Of a DNA stretch of 64,000 nt, positions 8,956 through 17,076 are shown in pieces. Made by a program: the position numbers and the translations under genes. Source of the stretch: Planctomycetia bacterium (GTDB lineage Bacteria; Planctomycetota; Planctomycetia; Gemmatales; HRBIN36). The stretch is from NCBI GenBank assembly GCA_016795155.1, contig JAEUIE010000025.1:43332-107331 (forward strand), written 5' to 3'. The notes beneath the pieces were generated by a model, which saw only the letters and a program-made list of their open reading frames with translations, did no database searches and had not been told where the DNA came from. The first letter of the stretch is position 1; each line of letters begins with the position of its first letter.

Positions 8956-9543
8956 CTAAAACGTAAACTGTAAACCCAGGAGATAGCCGTTATCGAACCA
9001 AAGAGGTGGTTGAGCCAGAAGCGGGCCATACAGGGGCACGCCATAACTGGGAGTTTCATTTCTCTCCACTTCGATGAAGTCTTTATCCTGCAGCATCTTC
9101 AATAAATACTGTTTGTAGTCCGCAAGCAATTTCTGCTCCAATTCTCCCATGCTCGTTGCCTTGCATTGAATATTTGGCATCGAACAAACTCTGGCGGCGT
9201 AATACGGTGATTTGATAGTAGGAGTATGCAGTAACTCATACATCAATACTTTCTTGATGTACGGGAAGTCGGACCAGCTTAGTTGAATGTCCAAGTGCCA
9301 GGGGCAATGATGTGCTTGCTTTTCTTCATAGCCGATTAGGCCGTAAAGTCGTGTACAGAATCTCTGTGCTTTGACTGGCACTATCACAGAGTAATCTGTT
9401 CTCTTTACAAAGACTGATTTCCAAGTTTCCCTGTTTGATTTTGAAGGGATACTTTCTACCTTGCTGTCACGTTCAGCAAGTTCAACGACTTTCCATTGCT
9501 GAATACGAGAGTGATTGTCACACGTTGCAATAAGCTTGAGCAT
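8956..9543 (-). CDS. paralogue of the downstream gene, probably frameshifted at its N-terminus
   Basis: The open frame encodes 195 residues, similar over most of its length to the protein at 8231-8869. Its own ATG at 9543 has no ribosome-binding site. At 9595, in a different frame, an ATG with AAGGAGG upstream opens a hydrophobic leader (MLTSFFLLFLAVS) that hits a stop codon about 25 codons later. In the intact paralogue the same upstream sequence and leader are in frame with the rest. The simplest reading is a small indel between about 9520 and 9570 that separates signal peptide from body, making this copy a likely pseudogene or an unexported cytosolic variant. Confidence 0.6.
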   Translation of the reverse strand: MLKLIATCDNHSRIQQWKVVELAERDSKVESIPSKSNRETWKSVFVKRTDYSVIVPVKAQRFCTRLYGLIGYEEKQAHHCPWHLDIQLSWSDFPYIKKVLMYELLHTPTIKSPYYAARVCSMPNIQCKATSMGELEQKLLADYKQYLLKMLQDKDFIEVERNETPSYGVPLYGPLLAQPPLWFDNGYLLGLQFTF

Positions 9544-9725
9544 TCTCGGCGTTTTTACTGACTGCCAGGAACAGCAAGAAGAATGATGTCAGCATGGTAA
9601 CCTCCTTTTGGTTCATGCTTTCTCTGTGCTATAGCAAGTGGTCACAAATGCTGCAATATGGCTTTGTTCCACTGCAAAACACACAAAATAACATATCAAA
9701 CAGGCCGTTATTCCCCAATTTCCCT

Positions 9726-9755
9726 TTGCACTCACGGAACTTTGTAGAGTAGATT
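9726..9755 (+). promoter_or_regulatory. possible sigma-70 promoter of the DUF1501 gene
   Basis: TTGCAC at 9726-9731 and TAGATT at 9750-9755 are 18 bases apart and lie 65-95 bases before the DUF1501 start. The match is reasonable but unproven, and planctomycete promoters are poorly defined. Confidence 0.3.
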
Positions 9756-9819
9756 AGGGTTAGCTCATAAAGCCGTTTGTTTCATCCAGAACGCTATTCG
9801 CCTATCAAGGAATTTCGCT

Positions 9820-11166
9820 ATGTGGGGCATGTCTACCGGTGGCATTGGTCGACGTCATTTTCTGAAACATATGGCTGGCTTCTCCCTGATGGCTGCTCCC
9901 AGCATCAGCTTTGTGCAGGGCCTGCATGCTATGCAGAGCAAGCTCAAAAAGGAGAACAAGAGCATCATCATCCTTTGGATGGATGGCGGCCCCAGTCATA
10001 TGGATACCTGGGATATGAAGCCGGGTGAATCGACAGGCGGACAGTTCAAGCCGATCAAGACCAGTGCCAATGGAGTCATGATCAGCGAGCATCTGCCCCT
10101 GGTTGCGAAGCAGATGAAACATTTGAGCCTGGTCCGTTCGCTGGTAACGAATGAAGGTTCGCATGAGCGTGGCAGAACACTGATGCATACTGCCTACGCT
10201 GCCAACCCTGCCATCACATTCCCCAGCCTGGGAGCGGTTGCTTCGCAGCAGATTGCACCTAAGGAACTTGCTATACCCTCGTTTGTAAGCGTGAGTCGTC
10301 CCTCTGAAGGCCCCGGCTTTCTGGGCATGACTTATGCACCGTTCAATGTACAAAACCCAGGCAGCATGCCTGATAATGTTGATCTGCCTCGCGACCTCGG
10401 TGATGAACGCAGCAAAATTGTGCGGGGTGATTTCCGTAAACAGTTCCTCGCCAAGGTAGAGAATCAGTTTGCTGCCCAGAATCGTGGCGTTGCAGCCAGT
10501 GCCCATACCGATGTATACAAGAAGGCATACGATCTCACTTACTCACAACTCAAGAACGTCTTCGATCTGAAGATCGATGGCAACAAAGCGATGGACAAGA
10601 AGTACGAAGAGATGTATGGCACCGATACCTTCGGTCGCGGTTGCCTGCTGGCCCGCAAACTGGTTGAAGCGGGTGTTACCTGTGTGGAAGTCACACTCGG
10701 TGGTTGGGATAATCACAACAACATATTCCAAGCATTACACAACAGCAGTACACCAAGTGGCACAGGCATGAACAACCGTACCGGACTCCTGGATCGATTG
10801 GATAAAGGCATGGCTGCCCTGGTTCAGGATCTCGTAGATCGAGGTATGTGGAAAAACACTGTTGTAGTCTGGATGGGTGAATTCGGGCGTACGCCGAAAA
10901 TTAATCAGAACGGCGGACGTGACCACTGGGCCCGCTGCTGGTCAGTGGCACTCGGTGGTGGTGGCATCAAAGGCGGCATCGTTCACGGCTCCACCGACAA
11001 AGACGGTACCAGTGTTAAAGACGACCCATGCACAGTGGGTGATCTCTTCGCAACTCTCTACACAGCTATGGGAATCAATCCCGAAACGGAAATTCGCGAT
11101 CCATTGGGACGACCTCGAAAAATTTCAGGTGAAAAAGCAGGAAAACCGATCAGCACCCTCATTTAA
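9820..11166 (+). CDS. DUF1501 domain protein, Tat-exported
   Basis: Protein of 448 residues in the DUF1501 family, whose fold is related to alkaline phosphatases and sulfatases. It opens with a twin-arginine-type leader (GRRHFLKHMAGFSLMAA). Family motifs are present: LWMDGGPSHMDTWD near residue 55, EVTLGGWDNHNN near 290, and VVWMGEFGRTPKI and GGRDHW near 350-370; the Asp and His residues in them would be the metal ligands. Expected in the periplasm. Planctomycetes have many such proteins, usually beside a DUF1549 gene, but this one stands alone. The biochemical function of the family is not established. Confidence 0.93.
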   Translation: MWGMSTGGIGRRHFLKHMAGFSLMAAPSISFVQGLHAMQSKLKKENKSIIILWMDGGPSHMDTWDMKPGESTGGQFKPIKTSANGVMISEHLPLVAKQMKHLSLVRSLVTNEGSHERGRTLMHTAYAANPAITFPSLGAVASQQIAPKELAIPSFVSVSRPSEGPGFLGMTYAPFNVQNPGSMPDNVDLPRDLGDERSKIVRGDFRKQFLAKVENQFAAQNRGVAASAHTDVYKKAYDLTYSQLKNVFDLKIDGNKAMDKKYEEMYGTDTFGRGCLLARKLVEAGVTCVEVTLGGWDNHNNIFQALHNSSTPSGTGMNNRTGLLDRLDKGMAALVQDLVDRGMWKNTVVVWMGEFGRTPKINQNGGRDHWARCWSVALGGGGIKGGIVHGSTDKDGTSVKDDPCTVGDLFATLYTAMGINPETEIRDPLGRPRKISGEKAGKPISTLI

Positions 11167-11632
11167 CCGGCTTGTTGCCCCTGATACTGCTGACAGGCAA
11201 TTTCCGGGAGTTACTCAGGATCAGCAAGTTTTTCATCTTCTCTGCAGGTGTTAGTTTACGCTTCCTGTGGCTCTTCCGCAGTCATGAATTTCATGGCTCA
11301 TCTGACCCTTACTATTTACCATTCTTTGCAAGTATGCCCTTGCATAAGTACCTTTCACTGCTTAGAATCCATTGTCCATACGACGACGAAATGACTTTGA
11401 TAGTGCTGAACACAGTTGATCATTACAGGATGTAATGCTCGTGTTGATAAGGCTGTTAGAGCAGTGGAATGCTTGACATTCCGTTTATGACTCGCAACGA
11501 AAAACTGGCGCATGCCCCTTTGGTTGGTCTTCCAGGGATGTTTGGACCGACGAGTGCTTCGTTGACCAGATTGTCCCTTGACCTCTCCGCCTTCCGATGA
11601 AGCGCGAACTCAAGGCCACCAGAGGAAACGTG
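11167..11632. other. intergenic region without a supported gene
   Basis: 465 bases between the DUF1501 and sigma-factor genes. The open frames here have no ribosome-binding site and no recognisable protein features. A small palindrome (atgaa/ttcat) lies near 11285. It probably holds the promoter and a long 5' leader of the sigma-factor gene, but no convincing promoter hexamers were picked out. Confidence 0.5.
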
Positions 11633-12739
11633 ATGAAAACGGCAAAGCCCATTAAGAAGAAGAAAACCAAAAGCAAACCCGCTATGGTCTCCGTCAAGAA
11701 AAGTGCAGCTGCTGTCAAAACCAAAGCCAAAACCAAGTTGACCACCATCAAGGTGCATACACAGCCGGAGATGCCTGAGTTTTATCTTCCCACCATCTAC
11801 TCCTCTGATCTGCTCACTCCTGAAGAAGAACGACAGCTCCTAACCAACTTCTGGGAAAACAAGAAAGAACTGGTTCGCCAGCTTCTCAAACATTACGCCA
11901 AGCAACTCAAGCAGCATCGTCCGCCGATGGAACCCTGGCCCATGGCCCAGTTCATCCGCGAACATACCACTTACGAAGTGCGCAAGCATACCAGTATCAA
12001 GCCAGTCTTTGAACGCTATGTGACGTTCAAGCATCGACTGGCTTCTGCCAACATCCGCCTGGCTGCTCACGTCGCCAAGCGTTTCCGCCATCATGCCCTG
12101 GCTTATACCGATCTCCTGCAGGAAGCAGTGTGTGGTCTGATGCAGGCGATTGATCGCTTCGATGTCAGCCACGGTACACGATTGGCAACCTATGCAACCT
12201 GGTGGATTCGTCAGACTCTGCAGATAGCAGTAGCTCGTCAAAGCCACCTGGTGAGCCTGTCGCCTCACCATCTGCAGGAACTTGGCCTCTTGCAGCAGGA
12301 ATCAGAAGCACTGGCTCATGGCGGCAAGCACCTGCCTAGTTCACAAGAACTGGCCAAGCGTACTGGCAGCAGTCTCGAACACCTGACTCACTTGCAGACT
12401 GCTACACGAACTCCTGTAAGTTTGAATGCTGTTCTCGATGATGACAGCGATTTCAAGCTCACCGAAGCGATGCCTGACAACAATACAAACATTCTTCGCG
12501 ATAACAACGAACGCCAGGAAGCACTCAACTACCTGATGGATAACCTTCGTCCTCGTGAACGGAAAGTGCTCGACCTACGTTTTGGCCTGACCGGCGCCGG
12601 CGCTCACAGCCTGCGACAGATCGGCCACTTGCTTCGCATCAGCAAGGAACGCGTGCGTCAGATTCAGAACCGTGCTTTAGAGAAGCTTCGAGGTTCTGCT
12701 GAACGAGTTGGATGGGAGCCAAATCTACTGCTCGACTGA
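11633..12739 (+). CDS. RpoD/SigA-type sigma-70 factor (probable group 2)
   Basis: Sigma factor of 368 residues. The ATG at 11633 is preceded by GAGGA at 6 bases; an ATG at 11597 lacks this. A Lys/Thr-rich tail (about 1-45) replaces region 1.1. Region 1.2 is near 60-90, region 2 at about 135-205 (TDLLQEAVCGLMQAIDRFD, ATYATWWIRQTLQ), region 3 at about 215-290 and region 4 at about 305-355 (LRPRERKVLDLRFGL, LRISKERVRQIQNRALEKL). The well-kept 2.4 and 4.2 segments suggest recognition of promoters close to the housekeeping type. The atypical N-terminus and length point to an alternative group 2 factor rather than the primary one. A strong terminator follows. Confidence 0.93.
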   Translation: MKTAKPIKKKKTKSKPAMVSVKKSAAAVKTKAKTKLTTIKVHTQPEMPEFYLPTIYSSDLLTPEEERQLLTNFWENKKELVRQLLKHYAKQLKQHRPPMEPWPMAQFIREHTTYEVRKHTSIKPVFERYVTFKHRLASANIRLAAHVAKRFRHHALAYTDLLQEAVCGLMQAIDRFDVSHGTRLATYATWWIRQTLQIAVARQSHLVSLSPHHLQELGLLQQESEALAHGGKHLPSSQELAKRTGSSLEHLTHLQTATRTPVSLNAVLDDDSDFKLTEAMPDNNTNILRDNNERQEALNYLMDNLRPRERKVLDLRFGLTGAGAHSLRQIGHLLRISKERVRQIQNRALEKLRGSAERVGWEPNLLLD

Positions 12740-12758
12740 TGCTTTGGTACTGATTGAT

Positions 12759-12788
12759 AAGAAAACCAGGCATTCGCCTGGTTTTCTT
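12759..12788 (+). terminator. intrinsic terminator after sigma factor gene
   Basis: Perfect 13-base stem (aagaaaaccaggc / gcctggttttctt) with a 4-base loop, ending in a T-rich arm, 20 bases after the sigma-factor stop codon. Confidence 0.85.
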
Positions 12789-12929
12789 CGTTTCAGGCTT
12801 CTCACAATCTTCAACCGGTCGCGTCGCTACTTAATTTGACCGGTTTCCTATACTAAACAGTTGCCATGTACTTCCGGAGGATTCTCCCTCAGTCCGGAGT
12901 TTGCAGCCAGACTTGGGGACAGGAACTTT

Positions 12930-14771
12930 ATGAAACGTAATGATATTCGCAATGTTGCCATTATTGCTCACGTCGATCATGGCAAAACAACCTTAGTGGA
13001 TGAAATGCTGCGTCAGTCGGGTCTCTTCCGTGCCGGGGAACTCGAAAAGCTCGAAGGCGGCCAGCATGGCCTGATCATGGATTCCAACCCGCTGGAACGT
13101 GAACGAGGCATCACGATTCTTGCCAAGAACTGTGCCATCAAGTGGGGCGATACCAAGATCAACATCATTGATACGCCGGGCCACGCTGACTTTGGTGGCG
13201 AAGTGGAACGTGTGCTCCGCATGGCAGATGGTGCTGCACTACTGGTGGATGCTGCAGAAGGCCCCTTGCCTCAGACGAGGTTCGTGCTTCGCAAGGCATT
13301 TGAATGTGGACTGAAACCTATTGTGGTCATCAACAAGATTGATCGGCCCGATGCGCGTGTTCAGGAAGTGCTCAACGGCATCTTCGATCTCTTTGTCGAT
13401 CTCGATGCCGATGATGCTACCTGTGATTTCCCGGTAGTATATGCATCAGGCCGCAATGGCTGGGCCAAGCTGAGCATGGATGATGAAAGCAAGGACTTGC
13501 GCCCACTCGTTGAAACCATCATGAAACATGTCCCTCCACCTGATGTGAACATGGAAGCTCCTGTACAGTTCCAGGTGAATAATCTTGATCACAGTGAATT
13601 TGTAGGCCGCATCGCAGTTGGCAAAGTCTACGCAGGCAAACTCAGGAAGAATCAGCGGGTTGCAGTGCTCAGCCGCGATAACAAACGGACTGATTACAAC
13701 ATCAAACAACTGCTCACCTTCGACCGATTGGGTCGAAACGAAGTGGAAGAAGTCACCGCGGGAGATATCTGTGCTATCGTCGGCCTGACTGATGTGGAGA
13801 TTGGTGATACGGTAGCAGATATCGATCATCCCAATCCACTTCCGGCTTTGAAAGTGGATGAGCCTACGCTTACCATGCTCTTCCGCATCAACGATTCGCC
13901 CTTTTCAGGCCGCGATGGTGAATATGTCACCAGCAGGCAGTTGCGGGATCGACTGTTCAAGGAACTTGAACGGAATGTAGCTCTGCGCGTGGTGCCTGTC
14001 GAAGGCAAATCAGATGAGTTCATGGTATCAGGCCGCGGTTTACTCCACCTCGGCATTCTGCTGGAGACCATGCGCCGCGAAGGTTACGAACTCTCTGTCG
14101 GCAAGCCTCGAGTCATCATGAAAGAAGAAGGGGGCATGAAGCTGGAACCGGTGGAATATCTCGTTATCGAGTGCCCGCAGGGTTCTGTCGGTGCTGTCAT
14201 GGAACTGGTGGGTAATCGCCGGGCTGAGTGCCTCAAGATGGATGCTCGCGGAGAATTGACTCACTTGGAGTTTACCATCCCGGCACGCGGCCTGATCGGT
14301 TTAAAAACCCGATTGTTGACTGCCACCAGCGGGCAGGCGATCATGCATCATACCTTTTATGACTATCAACCGAGCCGGGGCACCATTCCATCACGTGTGA
14401 ACGGAGTGATGATCGCTACGGAAACCGGGCCAGCTACTTTTTATGCCATCGAAGGACTGCAGGATCGAGGCGTCATGTTTGTTTCGCCTCAAGATCAGTG
14501 TTACGAGGGCCAAATTGTAGCAGAGCACTGCAGGGATAATGATCTCCCCGTAAATATTGCCCGTGAAAAGAAACTGACCAATATGCGTAATGCCAATGCC
14601 GAAAAAACCGTGGTGCTCAAAGCTCCTCGTCAAATGACTCTGGAAATGGCATTGGAATACATCGAAGACGATGAACTGGTGGAGATTACCCCCAACTCCA
14701 TCAGGCTGCGCAAGATGCTGCTGAAAGAAGCTGATCGCAAGCGCTTCGATCGCTCAAACCGGGAAGGATAA
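12930..14771 (+). CDS. typA: ribosome-associated translational GTPase BipA/TypA
   Basis: GTPase of 613 residues, the usual BipA length. G1 (AHVDHGKTT) is at residues 12-20, the effector region has ERERGITI, G3 is [12 protein letters not shown], and G4 is NKIDRP near 130. Domain II, the EF-G-like domains III and V, and the BipA-specific C-terminal part ([13 protein letters not shown] near 550) follow. BipA binds the ribosome and helps 50S subunit assembly and stress adaptation. The start at 12930 has AGGA at 7 bases; an upstream frame extension to 12861 is not family-like. The gene lies between two strong hairpin terminators, so it is probably transcribed on its own. Confidence 0.96.
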   Translation: MKRNDIRNVAIIAHVDHGKTTLVDEMLRQSGLFRAGELEKLEGGQHGLIMDSNPLERERGITILAKNCAIKWGDTKINIIDTPGHADFGGEVERVLRMADGAALLVDAAEGPLPQTRFVLRKAFECGLKPIVVINKIDRPDARVQEVLNGIFDLFVDLDADDATCDFPVVYASGRNGWAKLSMDDESKDLRPLVETIMKHVPPPDVNMEAPVQFQVNNLDHSEFVGRIAVGKVYAGKLRKNQRVAVLSRDNKRTDYNIKQLLTFDRLGRNEVEEVTAGDICAIVGLTDVEIGDTVADIDHPNPLPALKVDEPTLTMLFRINDSPFSGRDGEYVTSRQLRDRLFKELERNVALRVVPVEGKSDEFMVSGRGLLHLGILLETMRREGYELSVGKPRVIMKEEGGMKLEPVEYLVIECPQGSVGAVMELVGNRRAECLKMDARGELTHLEFTIPARGLIGLKTRLLTATSGQAIMHHTFYDYQPSRGTIPSRVNGVMIATETGPATFYAIEGLQDRGVMFVSPQDQCYEGQIVAEHCRDNDLPVNIAREKKLTNMRNANAEKTVVLKAPRQMTLEMALEYIEDDELVEITPNSIRLRKMLLKEADRKRFDRSNREG

Positions 14772-14812
14772 ACAACCTTCCACTTACATTGCAAGACACA
14801 CTCATCCAACAA

Positions 14813-14843
14813 AACAACCCCCAAGTATGACTTGGGGGTTGTT
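14813..14843. terminator. bidirectional terminator between typA and a convergent gene
   Basis: Perfect 13-base stem (aacaacccccaag / cttgggggttgtt) with a 5-base loop, between the stop codons of two converging genes. Confidence 0.8.
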
Positions 14844-14865
14844 GCATTGTTTCAACCTCTTCGCA

Positions 14866-16755
14866 TTAGCGGCTATATCCAGCCTGCTGAATACCTGCCT
14901 GCTTCATCATGGAATTGATGGCTTCGCCGGCAGCTTCGCGAATGCGTGGGTCTTCATGCATGCAGGCCTGACTCATGAGTGCCACCACCTGAGGCCGGGT
15001 TGATTTCAGGGAAGTCAATGTCCGGATAGCAGCGATTTTGACAGCTGGAGAGCGATCCATTTGTACTGCCGTCATCAGCGCGTCTTCTACATAGGGTCGA
15101 ACGGTAGGAAGAGTTGCCTGTTCCAGACGCTGAGCTGCCCACTGGCGGTTTTCCACTTCCCTGGATTGAGCCAGTACATTGATCAGGTGTAGAGTGTTGG
15201 CTACGGCATCGCCCTGGCCGTTATTCATCTGGTACATACCCATCGAAATTTGAGCATTCATGCAATCGCCAAAAGGCTGATTCAAGCAGGCGAATGGCAC
15301 CACTTGCGGAGCACTGTAATAGGCACGCATGGAGCAGGAATTCATGGTGCAGAAGGCAGGGACTTCAGGTTGTGGTGGTGGTCCGCCGGGAGTTCCATTG
15401 CTGGCACTCAGACGCACACCAGGAACTGGTACATTGATGTCGCAGGTGCGGGCACGATGACCTTTGATACGACGGCCATGGCCTGCATCACAGTTGCCAT
15501 CGCCACACTTGCCTCGGCAAGCATCGCAACTGCCTTCCGCACCACCGCATTTGGAGCAAGTACCAGCTTTGTTGTCAGCACAAGGGTCGCAGGCTTTGGT
15601 TGCAACTGGTGCACACACTTTAACAGGTTCGCAGGCAACCTTAGCAGGTTCGCAAGCAACCTTAGCTGGCTCGCAAAGTACTTGTGCTGGTGCACAAGCC
15701 ACTTTGGCTGGCTCACATGCTTTGACTTCCACTTTGCACGGTGCAGGTGGGCAGGCAGTCTTCACCGGTTCGCACTTGGCAACAGGTGCTGCACATTCCA
15801 CCTTAGATTGAGCACAGGGAGTGCATTGATCGCAATGCAGGGTGACCACTTCGTTGTTATCCAGTGCCTGGCAACGGTGAGTCATTACGCCGTGCTTATC
15901 GCGAGCGGTACCAAGCACTTTGTATTTGCGAGCAACGCCATTTTCGGTCACAGTAATCACTTCACAGCCACCTACCAGTTCACGGCCTAATGGTGCAGTG
16001 CTTGCAACAGGAGCAGCGGTAGTTGCCTGAACAGGAACAACCGGTGCAGGGGTTTTGATGACTGCTGGAGGAGCAGATTTAGCTACATTAAGCGTGGGTG
16101 CTGTTTGAACAGCTACTGGCGAGGTGGTAACAGGAGTTATAACAGGTGTCGTAGTAACCACAGTAGTTTGCTTAGCGGCAGGTGTCGTTACCACTTTGGC
16201 AACTTGAGTTGTTACAGGCTTGGTAGCTACTGCAGGTGAGGTAGCAGCAACTGTGGAAATGGATTTTACTTCTTCCTTCTTAGTCATCACTGGAACCAGG
16301 CCGCCATCCATCGCAGCTACTTTGCTGGAGGCAGCAGTCGTTGTCGCTGAAGTGACAGGCTGAACAGCCTTCGTGGTTTTGACCATTTCAACCGGTTTGG
16401 TTGCTTTAGGCATTTCCATGACTACTGGTTTGGCAGGAGGAACTGGGCAGCCAGTGGGGCACGTACTATTGGTCCAGCGATAAATCTTGATGCGATCCAC
16501 CGCTGACTTGGCCTGGAGGTTTTCAACGAGTGTCAGCTGAGCGTTGGAGCCAGTAACCTGAGCCTGCATGCAGGGTGAACCATCATCGAGTCGCCAGACC
16601 TGAGTAATCACGGCTTTTTCCGTGGGATAGTTCTTTTCCACCACGGTAATGGTTTTGCCCAGACGCTGGTCGAGGGCGGGGAAGGCATCGTCAGCAAATG
16701 CATGGCAGCTAGTGGCCAGCAGGCAGACGAGCAAAGCAGGTGCGATACGGGACAT
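14866..16755 (-). CDS. exported Cys-rich repeat protein with Thr/Val/Pro-rich linker and HEAT-like C-terminus
   Basis: Exported protein of 629 residues, family not recognised. The ATG at 16755 follows AAGGAGA and opens a signal peptide (MSRIAPALLVCLLATSC, then HAFA). Residues about 90-265 are a low-complexity Thr/Val/Pro/Ala/Lys linker. Residues about 300-430 are Cys-rich, with 7-residue repeats of type CEPAKVA plus CxxC clusters (CDQCTPCA, CSKCGG, CDACRGKCG). The C-terminal 110 residues contain helical HEAT-like repeats (SPAVKIAAIRTLTSL, DPRIREAAGEAI). The regularly spaced cysteines suggest disulfide cross-linking at the cell surface (inference). A structured leader precedes the gene. Horizontal transfer is not indicated. 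Confidence 0.8.
   Translation of the reverse strand: MSRIAPALLVCLLATSCHAFADDAFPALDQRLGKTITVVEKNYPTEKAVITQVWRLDDGSPCMQAQVTGSNAQLTLVENLQAKSAVDRIKIYRWTNSTCPTGCPVPPAKPVVMEMPKATKPVEMVKTTKAVQPVTSATTTAASSKVAAMDGGLVPVMTKKEEVKSISTVAATSPAVATKPVTTQVAKVVTTPAAKQTTVVTTTPVITPVTTSPVAVQTAPTLNVAKSAPPAVIKTPAPVVPVQATTAAPVASTAPLGRELVGGCEVITVTENGVARKYKVLGTARDKHGVMTHRCQALDNNEVVTLHCDQCTPCAQSKVECAAPVAKCEPVKTACPPAPCKVEVKACEPAKVACAPAQVLCEPAKVACEPAKVACEPVKVCAPVATKACDPCADNKAGTCSKCGGAEGSCDACRGKCGDGNCDAGHGRRIKGHRARTCDINVPVPGVRLSASNGTPGGPPPQPEVPAFCTMNSCSMRAYYSAPQVVPFACLNQPFGDCMNAQISMGMYQMNNGQGDAVANTLHLINVLAQSREVENRQWAAQRLEQATLPTVRPYVEDALMTAVQMDRSPAVKIAAIRTLTSLKSTRPQVVALMSQACMHEDPRIREAAGEAINSMMKQAGIQQAGYSR
15622..15726 (-). 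repeat. 21-base tandem repeat inside the Cys-rich gene, five units
   Basis: Units at 15622-15642, 15643-15663, 15664-15684, 15685-15705 and 15706-15726 each encode a 7-residue Cys-containing unit of the CEPAKVA type. The first two differ by 2 of 21 bases, suggesting recent unit duplication; the outer ones are more diverged. Confidence 0.8.
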
Positions 16756-16763
16756 TGCCTGGC

Positions 16764-16905
16764 TCTCCTTGTTATGCCCCAACGCGCTGCCTGTCGAAAG
16801 GCCCTCCGTGAACCTGTGCGGGTTTGTCCACGGAGTCGGTGCGTGCCGGGCGCGCGGCTTCTTTCTGTAATGCCTTCACTATCGGCTGGGGTACTTGACA
16901 GGCAT
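16764..16905 (-). promoter_or_regulatory. candidate structured 5' leader of the Cys-rich protein gene
   Basis: On the transcript a 7-base closing stem (GCCTGTC at 16905-16899 with GACAGGC at 16795-16789) encloses a long hairpin (CTCCGTG at 16835-16829 with CACGGAG at 16810-16804, plus AACC/GGTT inside) and a small GC hairpin. CCCCA at 16893-16889, inside the closing stem, can pair with TGGGG at 16781-16777 outside it, which would make a pseudoknot about 8 bases before the AAGGAG at 16769-16764. Regulation is inferred; it matches no RNA family I recognise. Confidence 0.45.
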
Positions 16906-17023
16906 GAGACGAACGAACCGAAGATGCAGAAGATGCACAACACAGGGGATTGAGGATGTTCAACTTAATTAAGTTGACGATTAGGTAATTTGGGTAACAT
17001 GAAACTTTCTTATTCCAGCACAT

Positions 17024-17056
17024 AAAAAAATCGAGGCATGAATCTACATGCCTCGA
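17024..17056 (-). terminator. intrinsic terminator of the Ig-like exported protein gene
   Basis: Perfect 10-base stem (tcgaggcatg / catgcctcga) with a 6-base loop at 17031-17056, followed on the minus strand by seven Ts (17030-17024). It lies 20 bases after the stop codon. Confidence 0.88.
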
Positions 17057-17076
17057 CTTTCGATGATTCTGATTAT

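Noticed and set aside
11172..11435. 87-codon open frame after the DUF1501 gene
   Set aside because: No ribosome-binding site, unusual composition and no similarity I recognise; left as intergenic.
12837..12855. TTGACC and TATACT before typA as a promoter
   Set aside because: The hexamers are only 7 bases apart, far from the 17 needed; TATACT alone is not enough.
15250..15990. 246-codon open frame on the plus strand
   Set aside because: Antisense to the Cys-rich repeat gene; its composition reflects the repeats, and no RBS or family pattern is seen.
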